Shown one piece after another: positions 27,978 through 37,500 of a stretch of DNA of 64,000 bases (positions are counted from its first letter, which is position 1; each line of letters opens with the position of its first letter). The translations under genes were made by a program, and so were the position numbers. The notes under the pieces are model-generated. The model saw only the letters and a program-made list of their open reading frames with translations. It did not search any database and was not told the origin of the DNA. The stretch is from Parahoeflea alexandrii (lineage in GTDB: Bacteria > Pseudomonadota > Alphaproteobacteria > Rhizobiales > Rhizobiaceae), in assembly GCF_027214025.1 (NCBI RefSeq), contig NZ_JAPWHB010000002.1, positions 558,001 through 622,000 of the forward strand, written 5' to 3'.

Positions 27978-28595
27978 TCACCCGATCGCCGCGACAATCT
28001 TCCGCAACTCCACATTCCGCGCGCCGAGCATCAGCACGTTCTTCAGCGCCGTTTTCGGGTCGGAGGTGCGGAACAGGACGCCGTTGTCATGGATGTCGCG
28101 GTTGACCACCGGGCGGGGTGTCTCGGCCCCTTCGCCAGCTTCTCCGGGCTTCATCGCCACGGCGAAATACATTCGCGCGTAGCCGGGGCTGACATGGCTG
28201 AAGAAGTGCTCGTCGCCGCTGATCTCGGCCGAGAAATTGGCGATGTAGAAGCCCCAGGTGACATCCTTGTGCTCGGCGATGTCGGTCTTCGAGGCGGTGA
28301 CATGGACGTAGCCGAGATGCGGCGCGGTCGCCAGCGTCTTGTGGAAGATGATCTCGGGAAAGCGGATCTTGCGGTGGAAGCTGTTGAGCCGCTGGTGCGT
28401 CTTCTTGCCGGCGCTTTCGAGCCGCTTGCCGGTGCGCTCCGCCACCTCCTCCTCGGTCAGGTAGCGCCGCTCTTCCTCGACCCAGTCGTCCTGGCGGCTG
28501 ATGCGCCCGGTCCGGAGAAAATTGGTGTAGATCGCCAGCCCCGGGCCGGATGCCTGCGGCGGTGTCTTGGATGCGTAGTATCTGAACATCGACAT
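27978..28595 (-). CDS. conserved-looking protein of unknown function
   Basis: 205 residues (ATG at 28595; 28589 is an alternative two codons later). It is soluble, rich in charged and aromatic residues, with RYYASKTPPQASGPGLAIYTNFLRTGR at the start, HQRLNSFHRKIRFPEIIFHK and WGFYIANFSAEISGDEHFFSHVSPGYA in the middle, and SDPKTALKNVLMLGARN near the end. No signal peptide or membrane segment. GC3-biased codon use supports a real gene. I recognise no family. Confidence 0.7.
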   Translation of the reverse strand: MSMFRYYASKTPPQASGPGLAIYTNFLRTGRISRQDDWVEEERRYLTEEEVAERTGKRLESAGKKTHQRLNSFHRKIRFPEIIFHKTLATAPHLGYVHVTASKTDIAEHKDVTWGFYIANFSAEISGDEHFFSHVSPGYARMYFAVAMKPGEAGEGAETPRPVVNRDIHDNGVLFRTSDPKTALKNVLMLGARNVELRKIVAAIG

Positions 28596-28861
28596 TTCGC
28601 GACCGAGCTCCGGTTTCGCCAAGCCAATTCCGGCGACAGGCAGACCCGGTCTCGCCTGCGGAATTGCATGAAAACAACAAGATAGGACTTTGTCGCCGAT
28701 TCTGCTGCCGGCTGAAAAGCTCTAAACAATGTATGAACGCAAATGGTTAACCAATTGCTGCAGCCAGGCACGCGGGGCGGAACGGGTGGCCCGGTGCGAG
28801 GAGCCGGGCGGCAAGCCCGGCCGCGCTTGAGGCGCCCTCGCGGCAACAGTGGCGCCCAGCC

Positions 28862-29797
28862 TTACCGCCCCTCGAGCGCCAGGTGGACCGCGTGCGCGAT
28901 CATCACGTCGAGATGGGCGCCGCCGCCGTTCTTGAAAATGGTGATCTCGTCGGGGGAATGGCGGCTCACGCGCCCGTGCACCAGAGCGTGCAGATCACCC
29001 TGGATATCCTCGCGGGAAATTACGCCCGCGGCCATCGGGATCATCACCTCGCCGATATGGCCGACCGTGGTGGCGAAACTGTCGACGAACAACCGTCCGC
29101 GGGTGAGCGCCGCGTCGTCGGCCTCGCGCATCGACGGCGTGTAGGCGCCGACCAGATCGACATGCGCACCGGGTTTGAGCGCCTCGCCCCTGATCAGCGG
29201 CTCGGTCGACATGGTGGCCGATGAGATCAGGTCGGCGCGCGAGACAGCCTCGTCGAGATCGGCGACCACCTCGGCGCTGACGCCATCAGCTTCGAGCGAT
29301 TGCACCAGCGCCTCGGCGCGCTCGCGCCCGCGGTTCCACACCAGCACGGTCTCGAGCGACGGCCGCATCGCCCGGTGCGCGTCGATCAGCGGCCGCGCCA
29401 TCGAGCCGGCGCCGACCATCAGCATGGTGGCGACGTCCTGCCGCGCAAGGCAGGAGGCGCCGAGAGCCGAATCGCCGGCGGTCTTCCAGGCGGTCAGATC
29501 GACACCCTCGAGCACCGCGACGACGTCGCCGCGCGCCTCGTCGAACAGCAGCACCTGCCCCTGCACCGACGGCATCGGCGGGGTTGCGGACGGATTGCCG
29601 GGATAGATCGTCACCGCCTTGACGCCGGAGGCAAGGCCGGGGATCCAGGCGGTCCGGACCAGCATCTTGCGGCCGGCCTGCTCGATCAGCGAATCGCGCA
29701 GATCCGCCGGCGGCATCAGGTGGCCGGCCCTCAGCGCTTCCACCGCGAACGGCCAGGAACAGACGGAACGGATATCGTTACCGGTAACAATGCGCAT
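28862..29797 (-). CDS. ornithine cyclodeaminase / mu-crystallin family protein
   Basis: A 311-residue NAD(P)-dependent enzyme. KAVTIYPGNPSATPPMPSVQG holds the substrate Lys region, MLMVGAGSMARPLIDAH is the Rossmann loop, and HVDLVGAYTPSMREADDAAL and GVISREDIQGDL are family blocks. Members deaminate ornithine to proline, reduce cyclic imines, or act as dehydrogenases of opine-type compounds; the exact substrate cannot be told. GGGGAAACCAGC precedes the ATG at 29797. It stands alone. Confidence 0.9.
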   Translation of the reverse strand: MRIVTGNDIRSVCSWPFAVEALRAGHLMPPADLRDSLIEQAGRKMLVRTAWIPGLASGVKAVTIYPGNPSATPPMPSVQGQVLLFDEARGDVVAVLEGVDLTAWKTAGDSALGASCLARQDVATMLMVGAGSMARPLIDAHRAMRPSLETVLVWNRGRERAEALVQSLEADGVSAEVVADLDEAVSRADLISSATMSTEPLIRGEALKPGAHVDLVGAYTPSMREADDAALTRGRLFVDSFATTVGHIGEVMIPMAAGVISREDIQGDLHALVHGRVSRHSPDEITIFKNGGGAHLDVMIAHAVHLALEGR

Positions 29798-29972
29798 GCT
29801 GGTTTCCCCGTATATCGTAGTGTGTATGGCGATCTGTATCGCAGTCCTGTCGCACCCTATGCGCCCCGGCGCACCTCGCGCAACCCGTGCGGACAGGTCG
29901 ACCCTGATATACTCCCGGTCCTGCAAAAGCCGCGGCGCATGACTGGCGTCGGCACCAGAGCCGCAAGCGAAA

Positions 29973-30002
29973 ACGGGCCGGTGACGCGATGCACCGGCCC
30001 GT
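29973..30002 (-). terminator. rho-independent terminator of the phasin gene
   Basis: Arms of 11 bp, ACGGGCCGGTG and its complement (29973-29983 and 29992-30002), loop 8 nt, followed on the minus strand by a short TTTT run. It lies 23 bp after the phasin stop. Confidence 0.7.
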
Positions 30003-30024
30003 GAAATCGAGTTGCCGATAAGGC

Positions 30025-30462
30025 CTATTTCTTGCCCTGGCCGGTCATCGCCTTGCGCGCTTCCTCGAGCGTCTCCTGCATGTTCTGCTGCAGCACCTTG
30101 AAGGCGTCTGTGGAGGATTTCTGCGCCAGTTCGGCAATCTCGGAGGTGTTCTGGATCGCCTTCTCGAACGAGCGTTTGGCGAACTCGGTCTGCGCCGCCA
30201 TCAGGCTCTGCGGATCAGTGCCGCCCTTTACCTTCTCGGCCATCGCCGAAATCTCGTCGAGCGCCTCCTGCACCATCTCGCGCTGCTTCGCCAGGATCGA
30301 GCTCGCCCCCGAGCCGGCGGTTTTGGCCGCGGTATCGAGCGCCAGCAGGTTCTTCTTGTGACGCTCGACAATCGCCTCGAGGTCAGGGGTAGGAAGCTTC
30401 ATGTCCTTGCCGAAATTCATGAACATCGAAACCAGGTCGTCGGTGGCTTTCTTGTCGGTCAT
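30025..30462 (-). CDS. phasin family protein
   Basis: A 145-residue helical, Cys-free protein rich in Ala, Lys and Glu: VERHKKNLLALDTAAKTA, then heptad-like AQTEFAKRSFEKAIQNTSEIAELAQKS. It matches the phasin domain. Phasins coat polyhydroxyalkanoate granules and control their size; presence suggests the organism stores PHA. GGAGGATTCCC-type ribosome-binding site precedes the ATG. Monocistronic, with a terminator just downstream. Confidence 0.88.
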   Translation of the reverse strand: MTDKKATDDLVSMFMNFGKDMKLPTPDLEAIVERHKKNLLALDTAAKTAGSGASSILAKQREMVQEALDEISAMAEKVKGGTDPQSLMAAQTEFAKRSFEKAIQNTSEIAELAQKSSTDAFKVLQQNMQETLEEARKAMTGQGKK

Positions 30463-30699
30463 GGGAATCCTCCGGGTTGCGGCGGGCGGACCCGCCGGTT
30501 GCAGTGCCCCCGACTATACAGACCCTTGGCCCAGACCCCAATGGTTTATCCGCCTCGGCCCCGTTTCATCGATCCCACGCCCCGCCGGACGGCTGTCCGG
30601 CACCGGGCCGAACACTCCAAACCTGAACGCTTTTCTTTTACAGATCAGAGACTTGAGCAAGATTTCGGACTCAATTTCGCAGACAGTTGAATCAGTTTC

Positions 30700-31305
30700 T
30701 TATATGAGCGATGCCGAAACTGCGGGCGGCTCGGCGACCGGCAGCGGCGGCGCCGGGAAGTTGCGGTTCGCAAGCTTGCGGGCCGCGAGCCTGAGCCCGT
30801 CGGCGACATTGATCCGCCCGACCGACTGGTCGCCGGCAAACTGCATCCTGGCGCCGAAGCGGCGCGCCAGCGCCTTCATCGCGTGGTTCTGCGAACCGGT
30901 CATGACGATGATGGTGGAGATGTCGTTGTCCGACGCGGCGCGCAGCATCGCCTTCAGGAGGATGGTGCCGAGCCCCTTGTGGCGCCAGTCTGACGCCACC
31001 GAGAAGGCCGACTCGCCCTGCCCCGGCTCGATCCTGCCGCCAGTGTGCAGCTCGCCCACGCCGACCAGGTGATCCCCGGCAAAAGCGCCGACGACGATGG
31101 CCTCGTTCAGCGACCGGGCGATATACTTGTCGAGCCAGTAGTCCGACACCAGCCCGTTGAAACGGTCGCGAAAATCCTCGAAGTGAAGCTCGTGGATATG
31201 GTCGCGGAAAGCGCCCGCGTCGGAGGGGCCGAGATATCTCAGCCTGATGTCATCGCCCAGGGCGAATTGCGGTTCACGCGGTTTGAACAGAAACTTCAAG
31301 AGCAT
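30700..31305 (-). CDS. GNAT family N-acetyltransferase
   Basis: 201 residues. A GNAT fold begins at DDIRLRYLGPSDAGAF; GVGELHTGG is strand 4 and SDWRHKGLGTILLKAMLRAA is the acetyl-CoA-binding R/Q-x-x-G-x-G/A motif. The last ~25 residues are a Pro/Ala-rich tail. GGAGGTCGACA precedes the ATG at 31305, so the longer reading to 31473 is not used. Substrate unknown. Confidence 0.85.
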   Translation of the reverse strand: MLLKFLFKPREPQFALGDDIRLRYLGPSDAGAFRDHIHELHFEDFRDRFNGLVSDYWLDKYIARSLNEAIVVGAFAGDHLVGVGELHTGGRIEPGQGESAFSVASDWRHKGLGTILLKAMLRAASDNDISTIIVMTGSQNHAMKALARRFGARMQFAGDQSVGRINVADGLRLAARKLANRNFPAPPLPVAEPPAVSASLI

Positions 31306-31501
31306 TGTCGACCTCCAGCGGTCATTCCTCCCGAAAAATCCTAGCCCTGATTTAATGCTGCAACGCAACAAAATCAAGACACGAATATGTGACAAGGGTA
31401 ACCCGAAGTGATGCGGCACGCACCTCCCCTGCCATCGCTTTCCCGCAGTACCGCGACAGGTTCCTGGCCGCAACTCCGGCCGTTCCGAGCGATGCCGGCG
31501 C

Positions 31502-32160
31502 TCAGCGCAGCCGGTGGCGCATGACGCCGTCCGGCTCGCCGTCGCCCGGCAGCTTGACGCTGTAGCCGAAAGCCCGTTTCAGGCTCGCCTGGTCCCATTC
31601 GAGCATTTCCGCCGAACGGTAATTGCCGATCAGCGAAAACCCGCCCTCACGGGAAACCGCCACTCTGGCGATAGCTTCCCGGTCGGGGTAGTCATGCCGC
31701 GAACCGTCGGTCGAGACCAGGAAGCTGTCGCAGTCGACCGCGGCGAGCAGCGACGGCGGCAGGGTCCCGTGGCTGCCGTGGTGCGACAGCTTGACGACAT
31801 CGACGGCCAGCCTGCCGCCGCCGGTCAGCCGCCCGATCGATGCCTCCAGCGCCTCACCATGGGCATCGCCCGCAAGCAGCGCCGTCTTGCCGCCGTACTC
31901 AGGCCGGCCTTCTCGCATTCCTTCTTCCACATCGGCCTGAGCGCTTCCAGCGCCGGCCAGTGCGGCGACAGCAGCGTGACCTTCATCCCGCCCGCCAGCG
32001 TGACGGCAGGCAGCGGCCGGTCATCGCCGACGACCACCGACTAATTGCCGAAGGCGCCATTCCAGCTCCATTGCCGGTTTATGATCCCATCCGTGAGTTG
32101 ATCCATGACTTAGGTGGCGACCTGCCCGATTGGCATCACCAGCTGACGCCGTAGCGAGAC
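31502..32160 (-). pseudogene. decayed ComEC/Rec2-like metallo-beta-lactamase-fold hydrolase
   Basis: The C-terminal half is readable: TALLAGDAHGEALEASI and DVVKLSHHGSHG, which holds the His residues of the metal site in ComEC-like hydrolases. Upstream the same protein continues in another frame (VVVGDDRPLPAVTLAGGMKVTLLSPH, 31900-32037), and further upstream (WSWNGAFGN, about 32045-32070) after a TAG. At least one frameshift (near 31925) and stops show decay; the N-terminal half is missing. Confidence 0.8.
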
Positions 32161-32179
32161 ATGATGTCGGGCGGCGTGG

Positions 32180-32770
32180 TCAACGACTTTCGAGGTGCCG
32201 ATGCTCACTCGCCTTGTCCTCGATCTCATTCGCGTGACGCGCTTCGGCGGCTGCGAAATCCGCCGCAACTCCGTCGATGCGGGGCCGGCCTTTGGGCCGC
32301 CAGTCCTCGATTCCGAACAGCAGAAGGTAAGCGTTCAGCAAATCAAAACTGCTGTTCCATCCCCGGCCATGACCATCCCGTTCCTCACGGTTGATGAACG
32401 GCGTCTGCCTGAACAGCATTCGCGTGGTGCCCTCAGGCTGCGCGATGAAGTCCATGGTCACGATTGTTTCGAAGCCGTCGCTCGCATTGGTATAGGTAAA
32501 GCTCAACCGGCGCGGTTCATCGATCTCGACAAATTCTCCGAAGATCACGTGGGCATGGCCGAGGCCAGCGGTCATCGTGCGGCGCCATTTCCCGCCGGGG
32601 CGAAAATCCTGCTCACACTGACTGAGCGCGCAACCCTCGGGGCCATGCCAGCGCACCAGATGCTCAGGGTCTTTCCACAATCTCCAGACCAGCTCCCGCG
32701 GCGCGGCGAACACCCTGTCGATATCGAGGACAAGCGCTCTCTGCTCTGCTGTCGCATCAGTTTTTGGCAT
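32180..32770 (-). CDS. SRPBCC (AHSA1-like) domain protein
   Basis: 196 residues. DIDRVFAAPRELVWRLWKDPEHLVRWHGPEG opens an AHSA1-type START fold; FRPGGKWRRTM, RRLSFTYTN and GWNSSFDLLNAYL follow. These proteins bind small hydrophobic ligands or act as stress co-factors, and are very often paired with an ArsR regulator, as here: the start at 32770 overlaps the end of the ArsR gene by 14 bp. Its role is unknown. Confidence 0.87.
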   Translation of the reverse strand: MPKTDATAEQRALVLDIDRVFAAPRELVWRLWKDPEHLVRWHGPEGCALSQCEQDFRPGGKWRRTMTAGLGHAHVIFGEFVEIDEPRRLSFTYTNASDGFETIVTMDFIAQPEGTTRMLFRQTPFINREERDGHGRGWNSSFDLLNAYLLLFGIEDWRPKGRPRIDGVAADFAAAEARHANEIEDKASEHRHLESR

Positions 32771-33101
32771 CGGAGTCACCTTTCTGTAGCTCGGCCAGGT
32801 AGTCATCCATACGGTCGAAAGCGCCTTGCCAATGCTGGCGATACCTTTCCACCCAATTGGCAACCTCGGCCAGGGGGGCCGCATTGAGTTGCACCGGCCG
32901 CCACTGTGCGTTCCGGGTCCGCATGACGAGGCCCGCGCGCTCCAGCACCTTCAGGTGGCGAGAGATCGCGGGCATCGAGATATCGAAGGGTTCGGTCAGC
33001 TCTCCAACCGATGCCTCACCCTCACTCAGACGCTGCAGGATAGCCCGGCGGGTAGGGTCGCCCAGCGCGGAAAATGTGAGGGATAGAGAATCAGTTTGCA
33101 T
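32757..33101 (-). CDS. ArsR family transcriptional regulator
   Basis: A 114-residue winged-helix protein: LSLTFSALGDPTRRAILQRLSEG, then ISMPAISRHLKVLERAGLV as recognition helix. No metal-binding Cys, as usual in the ArsR type that is coupled to SRPBCC genes. It probably regulates itself and the downstream SRPBCC gene. First gene of the pair. Confidence 0.9.
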   Translation of the reverse strand: MQTDSLSLTFSALGDPTRRAILQRLSEGEASVGELTEPFDISMPAISRHLKVLERAGLVMRTRNAQWRPVQLNAAPLAEVANWVERYRQHWQGAFDRMDDYLAELQKGDSDAKN

Positions 33102-33348
33102 TTAACACACCGGTTATGTAACAAATGCGTTAAATATGAATTTTCTTAAGTCGTCAAGATGGAGTGGAGTGTGCTGAGGGATCGGTTGCAATACAAGCCA
33201 GAGGAAATCTTTCAAGAGTTGCGGCAGATCGGGGTGCTTGTCGGCCAATTTCGATGTCGTCACCATAGAGGCTGCGCAGCGCAGCGCCTATGTGGTCACG
33301 CAGAGCCGACCGGCCCCGCGCCCCATGCAGCAGGGAGGTCGAAGTAGC

Positions 33349-33903
33349 ATGAGACGCCTGATCGCCTGGAATATCATGACACTCGACGGCTGCTTCGAGG
33401 GCGCGCAGCCTTGGCAGCTCGACATGCACGGCACCGTCTGGGGCGAAGAGCTTGAGGCTTTCTCGCTCGAACAGGGGGCGGAGATCGGCACGCTCCTCTT
33501 CGGCCGCCGCACCTACGAGGGGATGCGCGACTACTGGATGAAAGAGACGGGACCGATCGCCAAGATGATGAACGACCTGCCCAAGGCCGTGGCCTCACGC
33601 TCGCTCGACGAGGCTGACTGGTCGAACAGCCGCCTCTTGAAGGGCGAGGCGTCCGGCGCGGTGCGGGCGCTAAAGCAGGAGGACGGGCGCGACGTCTTCG
33701 TCTTCGGCAGCGCCGACCTTCTCGCGACCTTGATGTCCGAGGACTTGGTCGACGAGTACCGGATCTGCCTCGCACCGGTTGTATGGGGCGAGGGCAAGCC
33801 TCTCTTCAGGCCGCAAGGCGGCCGAACCCACTTCACGCTCCGCGAGGCGCGACCACTCCGCACCGGCGGTGTGAACCTGTTTTACGAACGGGTGGCCGAA
33901 TAG
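33349..33903 (+). CDS. dihydrofolate reductase / RibD C-terminal family protein
   Basis: 184 residues: LIAWNIMTLDGCFEG, LLFGRRTYEGMRDYW, KAVASRSLDEADWSNS and DVFVFGSADLLATLM are the blocks of RibD-C proteins related to DHFR. NADPH-dependent reductases of unknown physiological substrate. GGGAGGTCGAAGTAGC precedes the ATG at 33349. Upstream sequence 33160-33340 has no gene I can support. Confidence 0.87.
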   Translation: MRRLIAWNIMTLDGCFEGAQPWQLDMHGTVWGEELEAFSLEQGAEIGTLLFGRRTYEGMRDYWMKETGPIAKMMNDLPKAVASRSLDEADWSNSRLLKGEASGAVRALKQEDGRDVFVFGSADLLATLMSEDLVDEYRICLAPVVWGEGKPLFRPQGGRTHFTLREARPLRTGGVNLFYERVAE

Positions 33904-33978
33904 TCTGGCCAGCCGCTACCAACTTTCCGCCTGAGCAATCGACTTCGTCTGCCGGTCCAACTCGGTCATCGCAGCGAC

Positions 33979-34080
33979 ATGGACAAACGAAGACTTCAGG
34001 CAAAACTTGGACAAATTCAATCCGTCTTCGATGAAGCAGCGATGCAGAAAACCGATACAAAACTTGAAAGGAGCAAATGA
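33979..34080 (+). other. possible 33-codon ORF coupled to the YCII start
   Basis: An ATG at 33979 opens 33 codons (MDKRRLQAKLGQIQS..., ending KLERSK) whose TGA overlaps the YCII ATGATG. There is no ribosome-binding site before it and no family match. It may be a leader, a remnant or chance. Confidence 0.2.
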
Positions 34081-34403
34081 TGCCGAAGTTTTTGACCATC
34101 GGGTAAGGAGATCGAGACGGCTACAATCGAACGCCAGAGGCCATCCGTGCCGCCGCGCATGAACAAGACGCCAAACTTGTCGCAGGGGGTGCGCTCATGG
34201 GAATCGCCGGGTCACCAGTGCAGGTTCGGAATCCGGGGGCAACGGGTGTCGAGACAAGCGCGGGGCAATTTATGACCACGGACCTTCCTGTCGCAGGTTT
34301 TGCAGTTATTGAAGCGGCCTCAATTGAGGAGGCAATTGAAATGGTATCGGGCGTTCCATGCGCTGTAGCGCATGGAGTTGTTGAAGTCTGGCCCATGAGC
34401 TGA
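34077..34403 (+). pseudogene. YCII-related protein interrupted by an ochre codon at position 10
   Basis: 109 codons in one frame from ATGATG at 34077 (GAAAGGAGCAA upstream, a strong ribosome-binding site) to 34403, broken only by TAA at 34104-34106. Reading through: MMPKFLTIG-stop-GDRDGYNRTPEA, AAAHEQDAKLVAGGALMG, VRNPGATGVETSAGQF, ending AVAHGVVEVWPM, the YCII/DGPF pattern. The stop stands where relatives carry Tyr (TAC to TAA). A shorter protein could restart at the ATG at 34197. Confidence 0.8.
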
Positions 34404-34527
34404 ATGTGTCAAAGCCCACGTCGCTGCGTCGCCAATCTTGGAGCTGTGGACTCCGAGCTGTCATTCGGCATCGTTGAGTTTAATGGGTCCTGACCCCAGG
34501 TGGCGGATGCCCGCCACCCATCCGAAC

Positions 34528-37500
34528 TCAGCCCAGAAGCCGGATCGCGCGCGACAGGCTCTCGGCGAGGTCCCGCGCATAGGTCGAGAACGCCATGATC
34601 TCGAAATCGTCCTTGCCGAGCCGTGTCAGCTGCACCGGCACGTGGCCGAACAGCGTCGGCGCGCTGGCGCCTGTCTTGAACAGCTTCGCATCCGTGTCGA
34701 CCGCCGACTGGGTGGCTATGATCCCGGCGGCCTCAGGCCCGGAGAGCGAAAACCTCACCCGCGCGTCCGACAGGTCGCACAGGCTCAGATCGGCCGATGC
34801 GCCAAGCCGCGCGGCAAGCGCTGCGAAGCCCTCGCCCGCTTCGCCCACCACTAGCGCCTGTCCGGGCTGCACCGTGCGGATCGTCCCGTCTCCTGCTTTC
34901 GCTGCCCGGCGGACGGCCGCATCCTTTGCCATCGGACCTGCGACCAGACACACCGGCGCATCCGGCAACTGGGTGAGCGACACGCGGTCCGACGCACTGA
35001 CGGTGAGCCCATCCAGCAGGTCCGGCGCACCGCCATCGCGTGCGGCGATCGGCGCATATTCCCGCACCGCGGCGATGGGCTCTTCCTCCGGCGCCTCCAG
35101 GAACACCGGCGAAGATACGCGCACCTCGGTCTCGATCCCCCGCAGCGGATCCCAAACGATCAGCACCTCGCCATGCCGCTCGCGCCCGCGCTTGAGCATG
35201 GCGAGTGCGATGGTGGAGTTGAGATGCGGCGACCAGCAGGACGAGGTCACGTGACCCTGGTCGCTGGCCATTGAGGGAACCGCGCCGGGTTCGAGCAGAT
35301 GGCCGCCCGCGAGCACCCGCTGCGCCGGATTGAGCGGAACGAGGCCCACCAGCTGCTCCCGGTCGGCCCGCTGCAGGCCTTCACGCGAGAGCATGACCTG
35401 GCCGATGAAATCGTCCTTCTTGCCGCTGACCATCTTGCCAAGCCCCAGGTCGCCCGGCGTCGTCCGCCCGTCGATCTCGGCATGGGTGATGAAGCCCTTC
35501 TCGATGCGCAGCACGTTGAGCGCCTCGAGCCCGTAGGGCACGATCCCGAACGGCTTTCCGGCCTCGAGGATGGCCTCGGCCACCGCCTCGCCGTGCCGCG
35601 CAGGGACCGCCAACTCGAAGGCCAGTTCGCCCGAAAACGAGATCCGGAACAGCCGCGCGGCGAGGCCTGAATGCAGACGAACCTCGCGCACCGCCAGGAA
35701 CGGCATCGCCGCTTCCGAGATGTCCGCATCGACCACCCGCTTGAGCACTTCGCGCGAGGCGGGCCCCGCCACCGTGATCTGCGCCCACTGGTCGGTCACA
35801 GACGCCAGCCGCACATCGAGCTCCGGCCACAGCGCCTGGGCGCAGAACTCCATGTGCGCCATCGCCTCGCCGGCAGCCGCCGTGGTGGTGGTGATCAGGT
35901 AGTGGTTTTCGCCGAGCCGGCTCACCGTGCCGTCATCCATCAACAGGCCGTCCTCGCGCAGCGTCAGCCCGTAGCGCGCCTTGCCGATGGCCAGCGTCGA
36001 CATCTTGCCGGTGTAGATGAGATCGAGGAACCGTGCGGCGTCCTTGCCGGAAAGGTCGATCTTGCCGAGCGTCGAGGCATCGGAGATGCCGACGCTTGCC
36101 CGCACGGCAAGCGTCTCGCGGTCGCAGGCTTGCTTCCAGCCCGTTTCCTCCCCTTGCGGGAAATGCGAGGCCCGCATCCAGGCGCCGGCCTCGATGAACA
36201 CCGCGCCGTGTTTCTCGGCCCAGCCATGCAGCGGCGAGCGCCGCACCGGCCGGTAATGCGCCCCGCGATGCTCGCCCGCCAGCGCGCCGATGCTGACCGG
36301 CGTGTAGAACGGCCGGAAGGTCGTGGTACCGACCTGGTCGGGAGTGAGCCCCCGGTTTTCCGCCAGGATGCCGATGGCGTTGACATTGGACAGCTTGCCC
36401 TGGTCGGTGGCCATGCCGGTGGTGGTGTAGCGCTTGGCCAGTTCCACATGGCCGTAGCCCTCGCGCACGGCGAGCCCGAGATCCGCAACCGTGACATCGT
36501 TCTGGAAATCGACGAAGGCTTTTCCCCTGGCTTCCGCCACGTGCCACAGCGTCGTGAACCCCGCCGAACCGCCACAGGCCTCGCGCGAGGCTGGCAGGTC
36601 GGCCGGCTTCGGCTTGAAGCCCAGCTCGCTTGCCGCCCGCGCGCCCTGCTCCGCCCCGCTCTTCAGGCACCCTGCCAGATCGAGCACGCCCGCCGCACTG
36701 CCCGCCACCATCAGCCCGTCGCGTTCCTTTGGCGGCAGGAACATGCCGGAATCCGCGTTCCACACCGGCCGGTCGCCGCGGTGACAGGCGAGATGCACCA
36801 CCGGGTTCCAGCCGCCGGCCATCGCCAGCGCGTCAACCCCGATCCGCAGGCGTTCGCCTGACGCGCGATTGACCGCCTCGACGCCCGACACCGCCTTGCC
36901 GCCCAGCGCATCGGCCACCACATGGCCCGCCAGCAGCCGCGCACCATCGGAGGCCGCGAGCTCCACCGCCGGGATTTCGGCCCGCGCGTCGACCAGCGTC
37001 ACCTCGAGCCCGCGCGCAATCAGATCCCGTGCGCTCTCGTGGCCGGAAGGACCGGTCGCAAACACCGCCACATGATCGCCCGGCCGGATCGCCTGGGCAT
37101 TGGCGAGCCCGCGCATCAGCGACGCCGTCATCACGCCCGGCCGGTCATTGCCGCCAAACACCAGCGGCCGCTCTTCCGCGCCGGCAGCCAGCACAGCGCG
37201 TTTCGCCACGATCCGCCAGACCCGCTGCGCCGGGCCGGAGCCCGCGCCGTCCCGCCGCTCGACCGCGCCGTAGACGCCGCTGTCATAGGTGCCGAACACG
37301 GTCGTGTTCGAAAGCAGCCGCACATTCGGGTTTGCCTCGAGTTCCGCAATCACCGAAGCCGCGAAGCCGGGGCCGTCGGCATCGCCGATCTCGACCCGGT
37401 CCTTCAGCAGCCGTCCGCCGAAGCCGGAATTCTCGTCGCAGAGCACCACCCGGGCGCCGGCCCGCGCCGCCGTCAGCGCCGCTATCAGCCCGGCCGGGCC

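Noticed and set aside
33160-33348. Short ORFs upstream of the DHFR-like gene
   Set aside because: No ribosome-binding site, no family-like sequence, and conflicting frames; probably non-coding or remnant.
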